From positions 303,093 through 367,092 of the forward strand of contig NZ_CP022314.1 of NCBI RefSeq assembly GCF_003352915.1: a DNA stretch of 64,000 bases, given 5' to 3'. The notes beneath the pieces were generated by a model. The model did not search any database. It worked only from the letters and a program-made list of their open reading frames with translations, and had not been told where the DNA came from. This document shows positions 8,634 through 16,894 of the stretch, in pieces; within the stretch, counting starts at the first letter, position 1; each line of letters opens with the position of its first letter. Origin of the DNA: Arthrobacter sp. PM3 (lineage in GTDB: Bacteria; Actinomycetota; Actinomycetes; Actinomycetales; Micrococcaceae). A program made the translations under genes and the position numbers.

Positions 8634-8668
8634 GAAGCAGCACCCCGGGACATCCGGAGTGCTGCTTC
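8634..8668. terminator. hairpin between convergent DUF427 and VOC genes
   Basis: GAAGCAGCACCCCGG at 8634-8648 pairs with 8654-8668 with one mismatch around a five-base loop. It sits between two convergent genes and could serve both as a terminator, but lacks a clear T-run. The rest of 8469-8692 shows only short GC-rich repeats. Confidence 0.55.
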
Positions 8669-8692
8669 CAGGCGGAATGCCGGGGCTGCTGC

Positions 8693-9100
8693 TTAAAGCT
8701 GGTAGTCCGCCATCGTGGTGATGTTCTCGTGCACGCAGAGAACGTTGTGTTCGGAGTCCATGAACCAGGCGCACTTCTCCGAATCCGTCGTACAAATGTG
8801 GTTCTCGGTTTTGAGATCGGGGAGATCGTAGTCCTGGAACATGACGCCCTTGGCTTCCATCTCGCGGACCGTGCGTTCGATCTCGCTGACTTCAAAACTC
8901 AAGGCGGTGTGCTCTGAATGCTTCCCGTCCTTGACTGGCATCAGTTGCAGCATCGGGCCGCCCTCTGAGCCGAACATTTCGCTTCCGTCATCTGCCACGC
9001 CGCGGTGCGGGAGCCCCAAGGTGTCCGCGTAGAAATGCCGGGCACGCTCTGCGTCATCGACTGGCAGGACCGTTGTGGCTTTGTTGAGTACTAGGGACAT
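8693..9100 (-). CDS. VOC superfamily (glyoxalase/bleomycin resistance-like) protein
   Basis: A 135-residue single-domain VOC protein, with betaalphabetabetabeta modules visible as VLPVDDAERARHFYADTLGLP (first module) and HICTTDSEKCAWFMDSEHNVLCVHE (second). VOC proteins bind a divalent metal and act as lyases, dioxygenases or binding proteins; the substrate here is unknown. The ATG at 9100 is preceded by GGAGGTGGCGAA, a clear ribosome site, so longer upstream readings are rejected. It is downstream of a tandem repeat array and not in an obvious operon. Confidence 0.88.
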   Translation of the reverse strand: MSLVLNKATTVLPVDDAERARHFYADTLGLPHRGVADDGSEMFGSEGGPMLQLMPVKDGKHSEHTALSFEVSEIERTVREMEAKGVMFQDYDLPDLKTENHICTTDSEKCAWFMDSEHNVLCVHENITTMADYQL

Positions 9101-9210
9101 TTCGCCACCTCCTACGAGGAAGATTTTACGCCGGAGCGCAGTGGAAAGAGCCGCCCAATTGTGCCGCGGAGCGATGACCCTCCCGCAGTTTTTCCGCCTG
9201 ACGACGGGAT

Positions 9211-9428
9211 GCTCCCTCACCGAATGAGGGAGCGTCCCCGCCGGAGCCGCAGATCCTGAGGGAGCGTCCCCGCCGGACCCGCAGGACCTGAGGGAGCGTC
9301 CCCGCCGGACCCGCAGGACCTGAGGGAGTGTCCCCGCCGGACCCGCAGGACCTGAGGGAGCGTCCCCGCCGGACCCGCAGGACCTGAGGGAGCGTCCCCG
9401 CCGGACCCGCAGGACCTGAGGGAGCGTC
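9211..9428. repeat. 32-bp tandem repeat, seven units with an inverted head
   Basis: TGAGGGAG recurs exactly every 32 bases at 9225, 9257, 9289, 9321, 9353, 9385 and 9417. The unit is TGAGGGAGCGTCCCCGCC followed by a GGACCCGCAGGACC filler, nearly identical in all copies. The first copy is preceded by its own inverted core, GCTCCCTCA at 9211-9219, forming a hairpin with 9225-9233. There are no variable spacers, so it is not CRISPR. It fills most of the 336-base gap 9101-9436, directly beyond the stop of paaZ. Confidence 0.92.
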
Positions 9429-9436
9429 GGGAGGGG

Positions 9437-11539
9437 CTACTTCTCGACGAGGGTCAGGACGTCGTAGGTGGCCACGATGTCGTCGTGCTGGTTGGTCAGG
9501 ACGGCATCCCAGGCGACCTCGCCGTATTCGTCGGTCTCGCGCGGGGTGATCTTCTTGGCCGTCAGGGTGACCCGGATAGAGTCCCCGGCGGCCACCGGGG
9601 TGATGAAGCGCAGGTTCTCCAGGCCGTAGTTGGCCAGGACAGGGCCCGGCGCGGGCTCCACGAACAGGCCGGCGCCCCAGGCCAGGAGAAGGTAGCCGTG
9701 CGCCACGATGCCGGGGAAGAACGGGTTGGCCTCCGCAGCCTCCTGGTTCGTGTGCGCATAGAAGGTGTCGCCGGTGGAGTTGGCGAACTTGGTGATCTCG
9801 TCCAGGGTCACTTCGCGGAGGTCGGACCGGACGGCGTCGCCGATGTGCAGCGTGGCCAGGGACTTCCGGAACGGGTGCTGCCCCTCGGTCTCGAGCGTGA
9901 AGTTGCGGTCCGCCCCGGTGTGCCAGACGCCGGTGACGGCGGTCAGCATGTTGGGCGAGCCCTGGATGGCGGTGCGCTGCATGTGGTGCATCACCGAGCG
10001 GATGCCGCCCAGCTCTTCGCCGCCCCCGGCGCGGCCCGGACCGCCGTGGACCAGGTGCGGGACGGGGGAACCGTGGCCGGTGGAGCTGCGGGCGTCCTCG
10101 CGGTTGAGCATGAGCACGCGGCCGTGGTGGGCGGCGATCCCGGTGACCAGCTGCTGGGCCACGGCGGGATCGTTGGTGCAGACCGAGGCGACGAGCGAGC
10201 CGCCGCCGCGGGCGGCGAGCCGCACGGCGTCGGCCAGGTCCGTGTAGCCGAGCACCGAGGACACCGGGCCGAACGCCTCCAGCGAGTGGACCTCCTCGGA
10301 CTCCGGGTCGGCCCAGCTGAGCAGGACCGGGGACATGAAGGCCCCGTCCTCGACGACGCCGACGCTTCCGTCCGCGCTGGTGACCTTGGGCGCGTCGAGG
10401 GTGCCGTAGGCGAGCTCGCCGCCGGCGTCGAGCATGGACTGCACGGCGGCGCGGACATCGGCGAGCTGCTCGAGCGAGGCCAGCGCGCCCATCGTGACGC
10501 CCTCCGCACGGGGATCGCCAACGACGACGCGTTCGGCGATGCGCTCCCCCACGGCGGCGACGACGTCGGAGACGAGGTCCTGGGGCACGATCGCCCGGCG
10601 GATCGAGGTGCACTTCTGGCCGGCTTTGGCGGTCATCTCGGTGACAAGGGACTTGATGAAGGCGTCGAATTCCGGCGTGCCCTTGACGGCGTCCGGGCCC
10701 AGGATCGCGGCGTTGAGGGAGTCGGTTTCGGAAGTGAAGCGGACGCCGCCCTTGACCACGTTGGGGTGGGACTTGAGCGTGTTGGCCGTCGACGCCGAAC
10801 CCGTGAAGGCGACGAGGTCGCGGTAGTCGAGGTGGTCCAGCAGGGTCCGGACGGAGCCCGAGACGAGCTGCAGCGAGCCGGCGGGCAGGATCCCGGACTC
10901 GTCGATCGCCTTGACCACGTCGGCGGCCAGGTAACCGGTGGGGGTGGCGGGCTTGACGATGGTGGGGACGCCGGCGATGAAGGCCGGGGCGAACTTTTCG
11001 AGCATCCCCCAGACCGGGAAGTTGAAGGCATTGATCTGCACCGCCACGCCCGGGATCCGGGTGTAGATGTGCTCGCCGGCGAAGGAACCGTCCCGGGACA
11101 GCACCTCCATGGGCCCGTCCACCACCACCTGGGCGTTGGGCAGCTCGCGCCGGCCCTTGGAGCCGAACGTGAAGAGGACGCCGATGCCGCCGTCGATGTC
11201 GATCATGGAGTCGATCTTCGTGGCGCCGGTCTGCGCGGAGAGCGCGTAGAACTCCTCACGGCGGCCGTTGAGGTACTGGGCCAGTTCCTTGAGCTTGAGG
11301 GCGCGCTGGTGGAAGGTCAGCTTGCCCAGTTCCGTCTGGCCGGTGGTGCGGCCGTAGTCGACGACGGCGGCGAGGTCGAGTCCCTCGGTGCTCACCTTGG
11401 CAAGGAGCTCACCGGTGCTGGCGTCCAGGACCGGCGCTGCGCCGGCCGTGGACGCCGCGTCCGGCGTCCACCAGGAACCCCGGATGAAGCTGGGAACGAT
11501 CGCTACAGTGCCTACTGCGGGTGCGGCTGTGGTGGTCAT
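9437..11539 (-). CDS. paaZ: bifunctional PaaZ: aldehyde dehydrogenase / oxepin-CoA hydrolase
   Basis: PaaZ opens the oxepin-CoA ring and oxidises the resulting semialdehyde to 3-oxo-5,6-didehydrosuberyl-CoA. At 700 residues it has the full two-domain length. Residues 1 to about 530 are an aldehyde dehydrogenase with FNFPVWGMLEKFAPAF, the catalytic Cys in GQKCTSIRR and Glu in ETDSLNAA. Residues about 555-700 are a MaoC-like hydratase with GDTFYAHTN (Asp and His of the active site) and FFPGIVAHGYLL. The ATG at 11539 is preceded by AAGGACCCGTCAACG, an AGGA-type site. A PaaR-like palindrome lies 49 bases upstream, shared with the divergent thioesterase gene. Confidence 0.96.
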   Translation of the reverse strand: MTTTAAPAVGTVAIVPSFIRGSWWTPDAASTAGAAPVLDASTGELLAKVSTEGLDLAAVVDYGRTTGQTELGKLTFHQRALKLKELAQYLNGRREEFYALSAQTGATKIDSMIDIDGGIGVLFTFGSKGRRELPNAQVVVDGPMEVLSRDGSFAGEHIYTRIPGVAVQINAFNFPVWGMLEKFAPAFIAGVPTIVKPATPTGYLAADVVKAIDESGILPAGSLQLVSGSVRTLLDHLDYRDLVAFTGSASTANTLKSHPNVVKGGVRFTSETDSLNAAILGPDAVKGTPEFDAFIKSLVTEMTAKAGQKCTSIRRAIVPQDLVSDVVAAVGERIAERVVVGDPRAEGVTMGALASLEQLADVRAAVQSMLDAGGELAYGTLDAPKVTSADGSVGVVEDGAFMSPVLLSWADPESEEVHSLEAFGPVSSVLGYTDLADAVRLAARGGGSLVASVCTNDPAVAQQLVTGIAAHHGRVLMLNREDARSSTGHGSPVPHLVHGGPGRAGGGEELGGIRSVMHHMQRTAIQGSPNMLTAVTGVWHTGADRNFTLETEGQHPFRKSLATLHIGDAVRSDLREVTLDEITKFANSTGDTFYAHTNQEAAEANPFFPGIVAHGYLLLAWGAGLFVEPAPGPVLANYGLENLRFITPVAAGDSIRVTLTAKKITPRETDEYGEVAWDAVLTNQHDDIVATYDVLTLVEK

Positions 11540-11587
11540 CGTTGACGGGTCCTTCCAACGGGGAGCGGGATCAACACGGCCGGAACA

Positions 11588-11609
11588 TTACTGACCGTCC
11601 GTTCGGTAA
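11588..11609. promoter_or_regulatory. PaaR-type palindrome between paaZ and hotdog thioesterase
   Basis: Half sites TTACTGACCGT and CCGTTCGGTAA match at eight of eleven positions around the centre. The site lies in the divergent spacer and resembles those at 4382 and 19841, so both flanking genes are likely PaaR targets. Confidence 0.65.
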
Positions 11610-11702
11610 TATGATCTAGAGTACATGAATGAGGCCTGCCGCACACTAGCGGCGGCCCCCGCCCCGGCCGGGCCTCCGCCGGACGGCAACGAAGGAGACG
11701 CT

Positions 11703-12119
11703 ATGACGCCCGAGACCGGCAGCACCGAGTTGTGGAAGATCACCCTCGGGGAACTCGACGAGAAAATGGGCGTGAAGATCCTTGAGGAGTCCGTGGACCG
11801 GGTCGTGGCGACCATGCCGGTGGAAGGCAACCGGCAGTCCTTCGGGCTCCTGCACGGCGGCGCGTCCCTGGCCGTGGGCGAGGCCGTGGGCTCCTGGGCC
11901 GCCGTCATCCATGCCAGCACCCTGGGCAAGACGGCGGTGGGCGTGGACGTCTCGGCCACCCACCACAAGTCGGCCCGGGAGGGGACCATCACCATCACGG
12001 CGACCCCGATCCACCTCGGCGGCACCCTGACCACCCATGAAGTGCTGATCACCAACGAGGCCGGCCAGCGGCTCTGCACGCTGCGGATCACCAACCTGCT
12101 GCTGGACCGCAAGCCCTGA
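11703..12119 (+). CDS. hotdog acyl-CoA thioesterase, YdiI/EntH/PaaI type
   Basis: A 138-residue hotdog protein. The segments GLLHGGASLAVGEAVGSWAA and VSATHHKSAREG with PIHLGG resemble the YdiI/EntH (MenI) branch more than classical PaaI. The ATG at 11703 is chosen because GAAGGAGACGCT precedes it. Two roles are possible: a phenylacetate-pathway thioesterase, supported by the shared PaaR-like palindrome with paaZ, or the 1,4-dihydroxy-2-naphthoyl-CoA thioesterase needed with menB/menE/menA at 44.6-47.7 kb. The sequence alone does not decide. Confidence 0.82.
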   Translation: MTPETGSTELWKITLGELDEKMGVKILEESVDRVVATMPVEGNRQSFGLLHGGASLAVGEAVGSWAAVIHASTLGKTAVGVDVSATHHKSAREGTITITATPIHLGGTLTTHEVLITNEAGQRLCTLRITNLLLDRKP

Positions 12120-12221
12120 CGGCCGCGCTGGGGCCAATCGGCCCGGGGCGGGTGCGGTCCGGACGGCAACGTGGAAGTGCCGCCGAGGCACCCTCCGCGA
12201 CCGCCTGCCACTAACTTCCGT

Positions 12222-14948
12222 CTAGCGCACCGTCCGGCGCCGGGCGAAGATCAGGAAGGCCGCGCCGAGCAGGAGCGCCCCCGCCCCGATGCCGGCGGCG
12301 TACAGCAGCCCGCCGGCGCCCGTGCTGGCCAACTGGTTGGCGTTGCCCGGCGCTGCACCGCCGCCCACCGTGACGGATGTGTCCGACGGCCGGACAGGAA
12401 CCTGCGCCGGGTTGGCCGGCGTAACGGCCGCCGGCTGGTTGACTGCCGGCTGCTTGACTGCGGGCTGGTTGACTGCCGGCTGGTTCGGGACGGGCGGGCC
12501 GGCGTCGGTTGTGTCGGTAGTGTCGGTTGGCCCGCCCGAGGTCCCGGAGGCAGCTGCCGCGTCGATGCTGAATTCCGCGGCAGCAGGACGCGATGCGACG
12601 CCGTCGACGGCCTGCGTAACCGCCAGCGAATGCGCCCCGGTTGCCAGGCCGGAAGGGAACGGGATGCTCCACCGGCCGCCGTCGCCGGCCTGTGCGGACC
12701 CGGCAGCTGCTCCGTCCACGGACACGGTCACCGTGGCACCGTCAACGCCCGTGCCGGAGATGCCCGCGGGCAGGGCATCCTCGCGGAAGTGTTGGCCGTC
12801 CCGGATGCCCTGCACCACGGGGGCCGGCGGCATGACGAGGAACGTTCGGGTTGCCGGGGGGCTGTCCGGCTGGCCCGGCGCCGTCTGCACCGCCGTGACC
12901 GTCACTTTTCCGAAGACGTGCTGGCCGGCGACATCGATGCTCCACCGGCCGTCGGCACCGACCACGCCGGTCCCGGTGAACCCGCCGGAGAGCCGCACCG
13001 TCCGGCCGGCTTCCCCGGCGCCCTCGATCGCGGCAATGGCCGCCAGCGCCGCGCCGCCCGCCTGGCCGCCCTCGGGCGCCGTAATGGCCGGCGCGGCGAG
13101 GCCGGACACGTCCACGGACAGGGCGGCCGCCCCGGACCGGCTGAAGCCGTTCACTGTTTCGGCCGTGAACTTGAAGGTCCCGCCCGACGACGGGGCCGGG
13201 AACTGCCAGTTTCCGGACGCGTCCACCGGAACCTCCAGCGGTTGGGCGGCTTCCTGGCCCGCCTGCTGGTTTTGGGCGGTGATGCGGACCTTCGAGTTCG
13301 GGGCGACCACGGAGGCCGGCCCGGCCGCCACGTGCCCCGTGACGGGTTCACCGGCGGCGACGGTTCCGCCGGCGGCCGCGGTAAGCGTCGGCTTGTTCAG
13401 GAACAGCTGCAGCTGGACGCCGCCGGGGATTTTGCCCGCGGCGTCCTCAAGGGTGGTCGCGATGGCCCGTGTCTGGACGCCGGCGTCGCTTTCGGCCCCG
13501 GTGTGGGTGCCCACGGCGAAGTTGCCGCTGATCCACGGGCCGCCGGAATCACCCGGGCGGGACTTGACGGTGGTGGAGTCGAAGCCGTTCAGTGCCCGGA
13601 GATCATTGTTGTAGTCCGGCGGCAGCGAGTTGGGCCCGGCGATCACCCAGGTTCCGACCGAGTCCACGGTCCCGCAGGACCATCCGAGGGTCCGGCCGGA
13701 CCGGCAGACAGGCTGGCCCTGGAATGGCGCCACGGTGCCCACGATCTTCACCGACGTCGGTCCGGGATCGGCCGGGTTGTCCCACCGGGTAACGGCGGGC
13801 TGGAGGTCCAGTCCCTTCCTGATGTTCTGGAGGACGGCGATGTCCGTGCCGACGTTCGTTCCGTCGGCGGCCACTTTTGAGTTGCCCTGCCCGCCGAACT
13901 GGCTGAATCCGAACGTGCCCAAGGTTCCGGCGGCCGTTCCGGACCCGGTGCCGCCCGCGGCCGGCGCTCCCGCGGGCTGTTCGATCTCGGTTTGCTTCGC
14001 GGTGCCGTCGGCCGCGCAGTGTCCCGCGGTGAGGACCAGCGGTTCCCCGACGGGGCTGAACGCGCCGAACCCGGCTGAGCACACGGTCCGGCCGTCGATG
14101 ATGTAGCCCTGGCCGCCGAAGAAGTCTTCCTCGGTGCTGATCCGGGCGCCCTGCACAAGCGCCACATTGGCGTACCGGGCCACGAACTCCGCGGCGGAAA
14201 GTTTGGCCTGCGCGCCGGGCAGCGCGAAGGGCTGCGCGTCCTGGCCCGTCCGGGGCTCCGTCACGGCGGGGCGGGATTCAGCGGTGTTGGTCCCGCCGGT
14301 GCGGATGACGAAGTGGCCGTCGGTGTAGGTCACGGCCTGCAGGCCGGCGGCGCCGACCTCGCGGACATAGGCCTCGAACAACTGCTGGGTGCTGGATGCC
14401 AGAAGCTCCGCAGCCGGCGCGGCCGCAGCCGCCGGGGCGGTGGGGGCTGCCGGGGCGGCGGGGGCTGCCGGGGCGTCAGGGCTCACGGTGGCGGGGGCCG
14501 CGAGGGTGAACACCGTCTGCCCCTCCGCCTCCGCGTTTAGTTGATCCACGCGCGCCCGGAGCTGGCCGCCGGTACCTTCAACGGTGATCTTGCCGGCGTC
14601 GAGCCTGATCCCCACATAACCGGGGAGCGACCGCAGGGAGGGGACGGCGTCGGCGGCCCGCCGTGCCAGCGCACCGGCGGCGTCAAATTCCGCCATGCTC
14701 ATGCCGAGGTCCCGTTGGACAGCCTCGGCGAGGCCGGCGCTGCTGATGGGCGCCGTCGGCTCAGCCGGCATCGACGTAGGCGAAGCGGCCGCCGTCGGCG
14801 CCGCGCCCGTCGCGGCCGGGGATTCCGGCGTGGCTGATCCTGTTTCGGCCAGGGCGGGCACGGCGGACGCAGAGCCGGCGATCAGGGTGCCGGCAAGTGC
14901 GAGGGCCGTGGCGGCACGAACCATGAGCTGGGACTTCGGGGTCTTCAC
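12222..14948 (-). CDS. cell-wall-anchored trypsin-like serine protease with Ig-like stalk
   Basis: A 908-residue secreted protein. Residues 1-35 are a signal peptide ending near SASAVPALAE. A prodomain-like region (about 50-120) precedes a chymotrypsin-type S1 domain with LTAGHC (His about 309), GTDIAV (Asp about 368) and GDSGGPW (Ser about 466), so the triad is complete. Residues about 520-820 form Ig-like repeats, followed by a Thr/Pro-rich wall spacer with NQPAVNQPAVKQPAVNQPA. It ends LASTG (about 873-877), a hydrophobic helix and ARRRTVR, a sortase signal of the LAxTG type used by actinobacterial class E sortases. The start is GTG. The substrate is unknown. Confidence 0.88.
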   Translation of the reverse strand: MKTPKSQLMVRAATALALAGTLIAGSASAVPALAETGSATPESPAATGAAPTAAASPTSMPAEPTAPISSAGLAEAVQRDLGMSMAEFDAAGALARRAADAVPSLRSLPGYVGIRLDAGKITVEGTGGQLRARVDQLNAEAEGQTVFTLAAPATVSPDAPAAPAAPAAPTAPAAAAAPAAELLASSTQQLFEAYVREVGAAGLQAVTYTDGHFVIRTGGTNTAESRPAVTEPRTGQDAQPFALPGAQAKLSAAEFVARYANVALVQGARISTEEDFFGGQGYIIDGRTVCSAGFGAFSPVGEPLVLTAGHCAADGTAKQTEIEQPAGAPAAGGTGSGTAAGTLGTFGFSQFGGQGNSKVAADGTNVGTDIAVLQNIRKGLDLQPAVTRWDNPADPGPTSVKIVGTVAPFQGQPVCRSGRTLGWSCGTVDSVGTWVIAGPNSLPPDYNNDLRALNGFDSTTVKSRPGDSGGPWISGNFAVGTHTGAESDAGVQTRAIATTLEDAAGKIPGGVQLQLFLNKPTLTAAAGGTVAAGEPVTGHVAAGPASVVAPNSKVRITAQNQQAGQEAAQPLEVPVDASGNWQFPAPSSGGTFKFTAETVNGFSRSGAAALSVDVSGLAAPAITAPEGGQAGGAALAAIAAIEGAGEAGRTVRLSGGFTGTGVVGADGRWSIDVAGQHVFGKVTVTAVQTAPGQPDSPPATRTFLVMPPAPVVQGIRDGQHFREDALPAGISGTGVDGATVTVSVDGAAAGSAQAGDGGRWSIPFPSGLATGAHSLAVTQAVDGVASRPAAAEFSIDAAAASGTSGGPTDTTDTTDAGPPVPNQPAVNQPAVKQPAVNQPAAVTPANPAQVPVRPSDTSVTVGGGAAPGNANQLASTGAGGLLYAAGIGAGALLLGAAFLIFARRRTVR

Positions 14949-14957
14949 CCGGTTACT

Positions 14958-15671
14958 CTAGCGTCCCAATTTGGCCAGGATAGCCGTCAACTCCCGGTCC
15001 GTTATGCCATTGTGGCGTAAGAATTTTTCGGTCTTAACCTCACGCACGAACCTCAGCAGGCTCTCGCCGCGGGATTCCAGCAGGGGTGCCAGTGCGTCGT
15101 CGGGCAGGAACCGTTCGTGCGGATGCGGGACGGCGGAGCGCCGGTGGTGCTCGTTGATGCCCCGCATGGAACGCTGGTAGCCGCCCACGATTTCCTCGTC
15201 GCTGTGCCCGGCGAGGTCCTGCAGCATGGCGGCGACCATGCCGCTCCGGTCCCGCCCGGCAGAGCAGTGGATGACCACCCCGCCGTCGGCGGCGGCCACC
15301 GCTTTGAAGACCCCGGCCAGCAGGTCCGGGAACAGCCTGGCGTTGTCGGCGTAGGAGGCAGGGTCGTTCAGGTACGGCACACAGAGGGCCCGGAATTCGC
15401 CGTTGTCCGGGTCTTCGGTAGGCGCAAGCACGACGTCGAAGCCCGCCAGGGCTGCCTCCGGCACCGCGGGGTCGGTCTCCCGGCGCCGGATCTCGGCTGG
15501 GTTCCGGAGGTCGACGACCGTCCGGATGCCGTCGCTGTAGGCCTGCCGCCAGCCGGCCTCGGTCAGCCATTCCCGGCGGCCCATGCGGTACACGTCCCCG
15601 GCCACATGCCATGCATTGACGGCACCCTCCCAGGCCGCCGCACCCCTGCCGTCCATACATCTGCCGTCCAT
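14958..15671 (-). CDS. tyrosine-protein phosphatase (dual-specificity-like)
   Basis: A 237-residue protein with the CX5R phosphatase loop HCSAGRDRSG (Cys136, Arg142) and an upstream VVDLRNPAEI segment, typical of the bacterial Y_phosphatase3 / MptpB-like family that removes phosphate from tyrosine or phosphoinositides. The ATG at 15671 overlaps the stop of the upstream acetyltransferase as TAATG, indicating translational coupling and deciding the start. The 3' end lies nine bases from the divergent-in-function protease gene on the same strand. Confidence 0.88.
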   Translation of the reverse strand: MDGRCMDGRGAAAWEGAVNAWHVAGDVYRMGRREWLTEAGWRQAYSDGIRTVVDLRNPAEIRRRETDPAVPEAALAGFDVVLAPTEDPDNGEFRALCVPYLNDPASYADNARLFPDLLAGVFKAVAAADGGVVIHCSAGRDRSGMVAAMLQDLAGHSDEEIVGGYQRSMRGINEHHRRSAVPHPHERFLPDDALAPLLESRGESLLRFVREVKTEKFLRHNGITDRELTAILAKLGR

Positions 15672-16279
15672 TACCGGGACCTCGCGAGCCGGGCTTCGAG
15701 GCCGTTGCGGACCATGGGCCATTCATGTTCCAGGATGGAGAACACCACCGTGTCCCGCAGCACGCCGTCCCCGGTGCGGGAGTGGCTGCGCAGGACGCCG
15801 TCCTGCTTGGCGCCCAGCCGGGCGATGGCTTCGCGGGACTGGTGGTTGAGCCAGTGGGTCCGGAATTCGACCGCCGGGCAGCCGAGAATCTCGAACGCGT
15901 GCCGCAGCAGCAGGAGCTTGGAATCCGGGTTGGTGCCGCTGCCGTGCGTGGAGGCGGCGTTCCAGGTGGATCCGATCTCAACGCGCGGGGTTACCGGATC
16001 AATGTTCATGTACGTGGTCATGCCGATGACCGCGCCGGGCCCGCCGGTAGCGGGATCGATCCGCCGCGTGGCGAAGGGCAGCATGGACCCCTGTTCCTGG
16101 AGCGTGAGCCGGCGGTCGATTTCCGCGGCCATCCCCTCCGGCCCGGGGACGCCGGTGTACCAAAGCTTCCACAGCTCGCCGTCGCGGACCGCGGCCACGA
16201 GGCCGTCGTGGTGCGCCTGGCTCAGCGGTTCCAGGACAACATACTTGCCGGTGAGCGTGACGGGATGAATGCGGTTCAC
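15671..16279 (-). CDS. GNAT family N-acetyltransferase (RimL-like)
   Basis: A 202-residue acetyltransferase of the RimJ/RimL type: LTGKYVVLEPLSQAHHDGLV at the N-terminus, VIGMTTYMNIDP then VEIGSTWNAASTHGSGTNPD, and the cofactor region SKLLLLRHAFEILGCPAVEF with RTHWLNHQSREAI. The start is GTG at 16279. The gene is translationally coupled to the phosphatase by a one-base overlap (TAATG). Whether the two act on the same target is unknown. Confidence 0.87.
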   Translation of the reverse strand: MNRIHPVTLTGKYVVLEPLSQAHHDGLVAAVRDGELWKLWYTGVPGPEGMAAEIDRRLTLQEQGSMLPFATRRIDPATGGPGAVIGMTTYMNIDPVTPRVEIGSTWNAASTHGSGTNPDSKLLLLRHAFEILGCPAVEFRTHWLNHQSREAIARLGAKQDGVLRSHSRTGDGVLRDTVVFSILEHEWPMVRNGLEARLARSR

Positions 16280-16407
16280 GGCACCATCCTAGGGGGTGGC
16301 GCCCGGGGGCGGTGGCGGCCCGGGAAGGCGGCGGGGCCCGGATGGTGGCGGCGGCATGCTGCCTCCTGTTCGCTGCCCACGGCGCGGCTGCTGGTTAGGC
16401 TGGGGCC

Positions 16408-16848
16408 ATGATCACAGTTACCGGGACCGTCAACTCCGCCCTTGATCCCGCCAGGGCCTTCGAGTACCTCTCAGCGTTCGAGCACACCCCGGAGTGGGAC
16501 CCCGGGACTCCTGTGGTGGACAAGCTTTCCGAGGGGCCGGTGGCCATAGGGCACCGGTACCACGCGGAGGCCGAGTTCCGGGGCAAGCGCCAGGCACTGA
16601 CCTACGAGGTGATTGAACTGACAGCGCGCAGGATCACGCTGCGCGGCGAGAACAAGTCGGTCATCTCGGTGGACACCATTGACGTGTCGCCCGCTGCCGC
16701 CGGCTGCGAGGTGAAGTACACGGCGGAGTTCCGGCTCAAGGGCTGGCTCAAGGTCGCCGAACCCTTTGTCCGGCCGGCATTCCGTTCCCTTGCCGGCCCC
16801 GCCATGGACGGAATGAAGAGCAGGCTCGATTCCCTGGCAGCTGCTTGA
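16408..16848 (+). CDS. SRPBCC (START-like) family protein
   Basis: A 146-residue protein with the START-like pattern of polyketide cyclase/dehydrase proteins: TVNSALDPARAFEYLSAFEHTPEWDPGTPVV at the N-terminus, and a long C-terminal helix (KVAEPFVRPAFRSLAGPAMDG) that closes the ligand cavity. These proteins bind hydrophobic ligands; no ligand is predictable. It stands alone on the plus strand, converging on the paaH-like gene. Confidence 0.8.
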   Translation: MITVTGTVNSALDPARAFEYLSAFEHTPEWDPGTPVVDKLSEGPVAIGHRYHAEAEFRGKRQALTYEVIELTARRITLRGENKSVISVDTIDVSPAAAGCEVKYTAEFRLKGWLKVAEPFVRPAFRSLAGPAMDGMKSRLDSLAAA

Positions 16849-16894
16849 CGAAGCGGGCCGGGCCGGGCCCGGTCCGGCCCGGCTCCGGGCCCGG

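Noticed and set aside
9211..9428. CRISPR array
   Set aside because: The repeats abut with no variable spacers; all seven 32-base units are nearly identical, and no cas gene is near.
16280..16407. Small gene or hairpin in the G-rich stretch before the START-like gene
   Set aside because: The sequence is simple GGCGG repeats without a frame, ribosome site or convincing stem.
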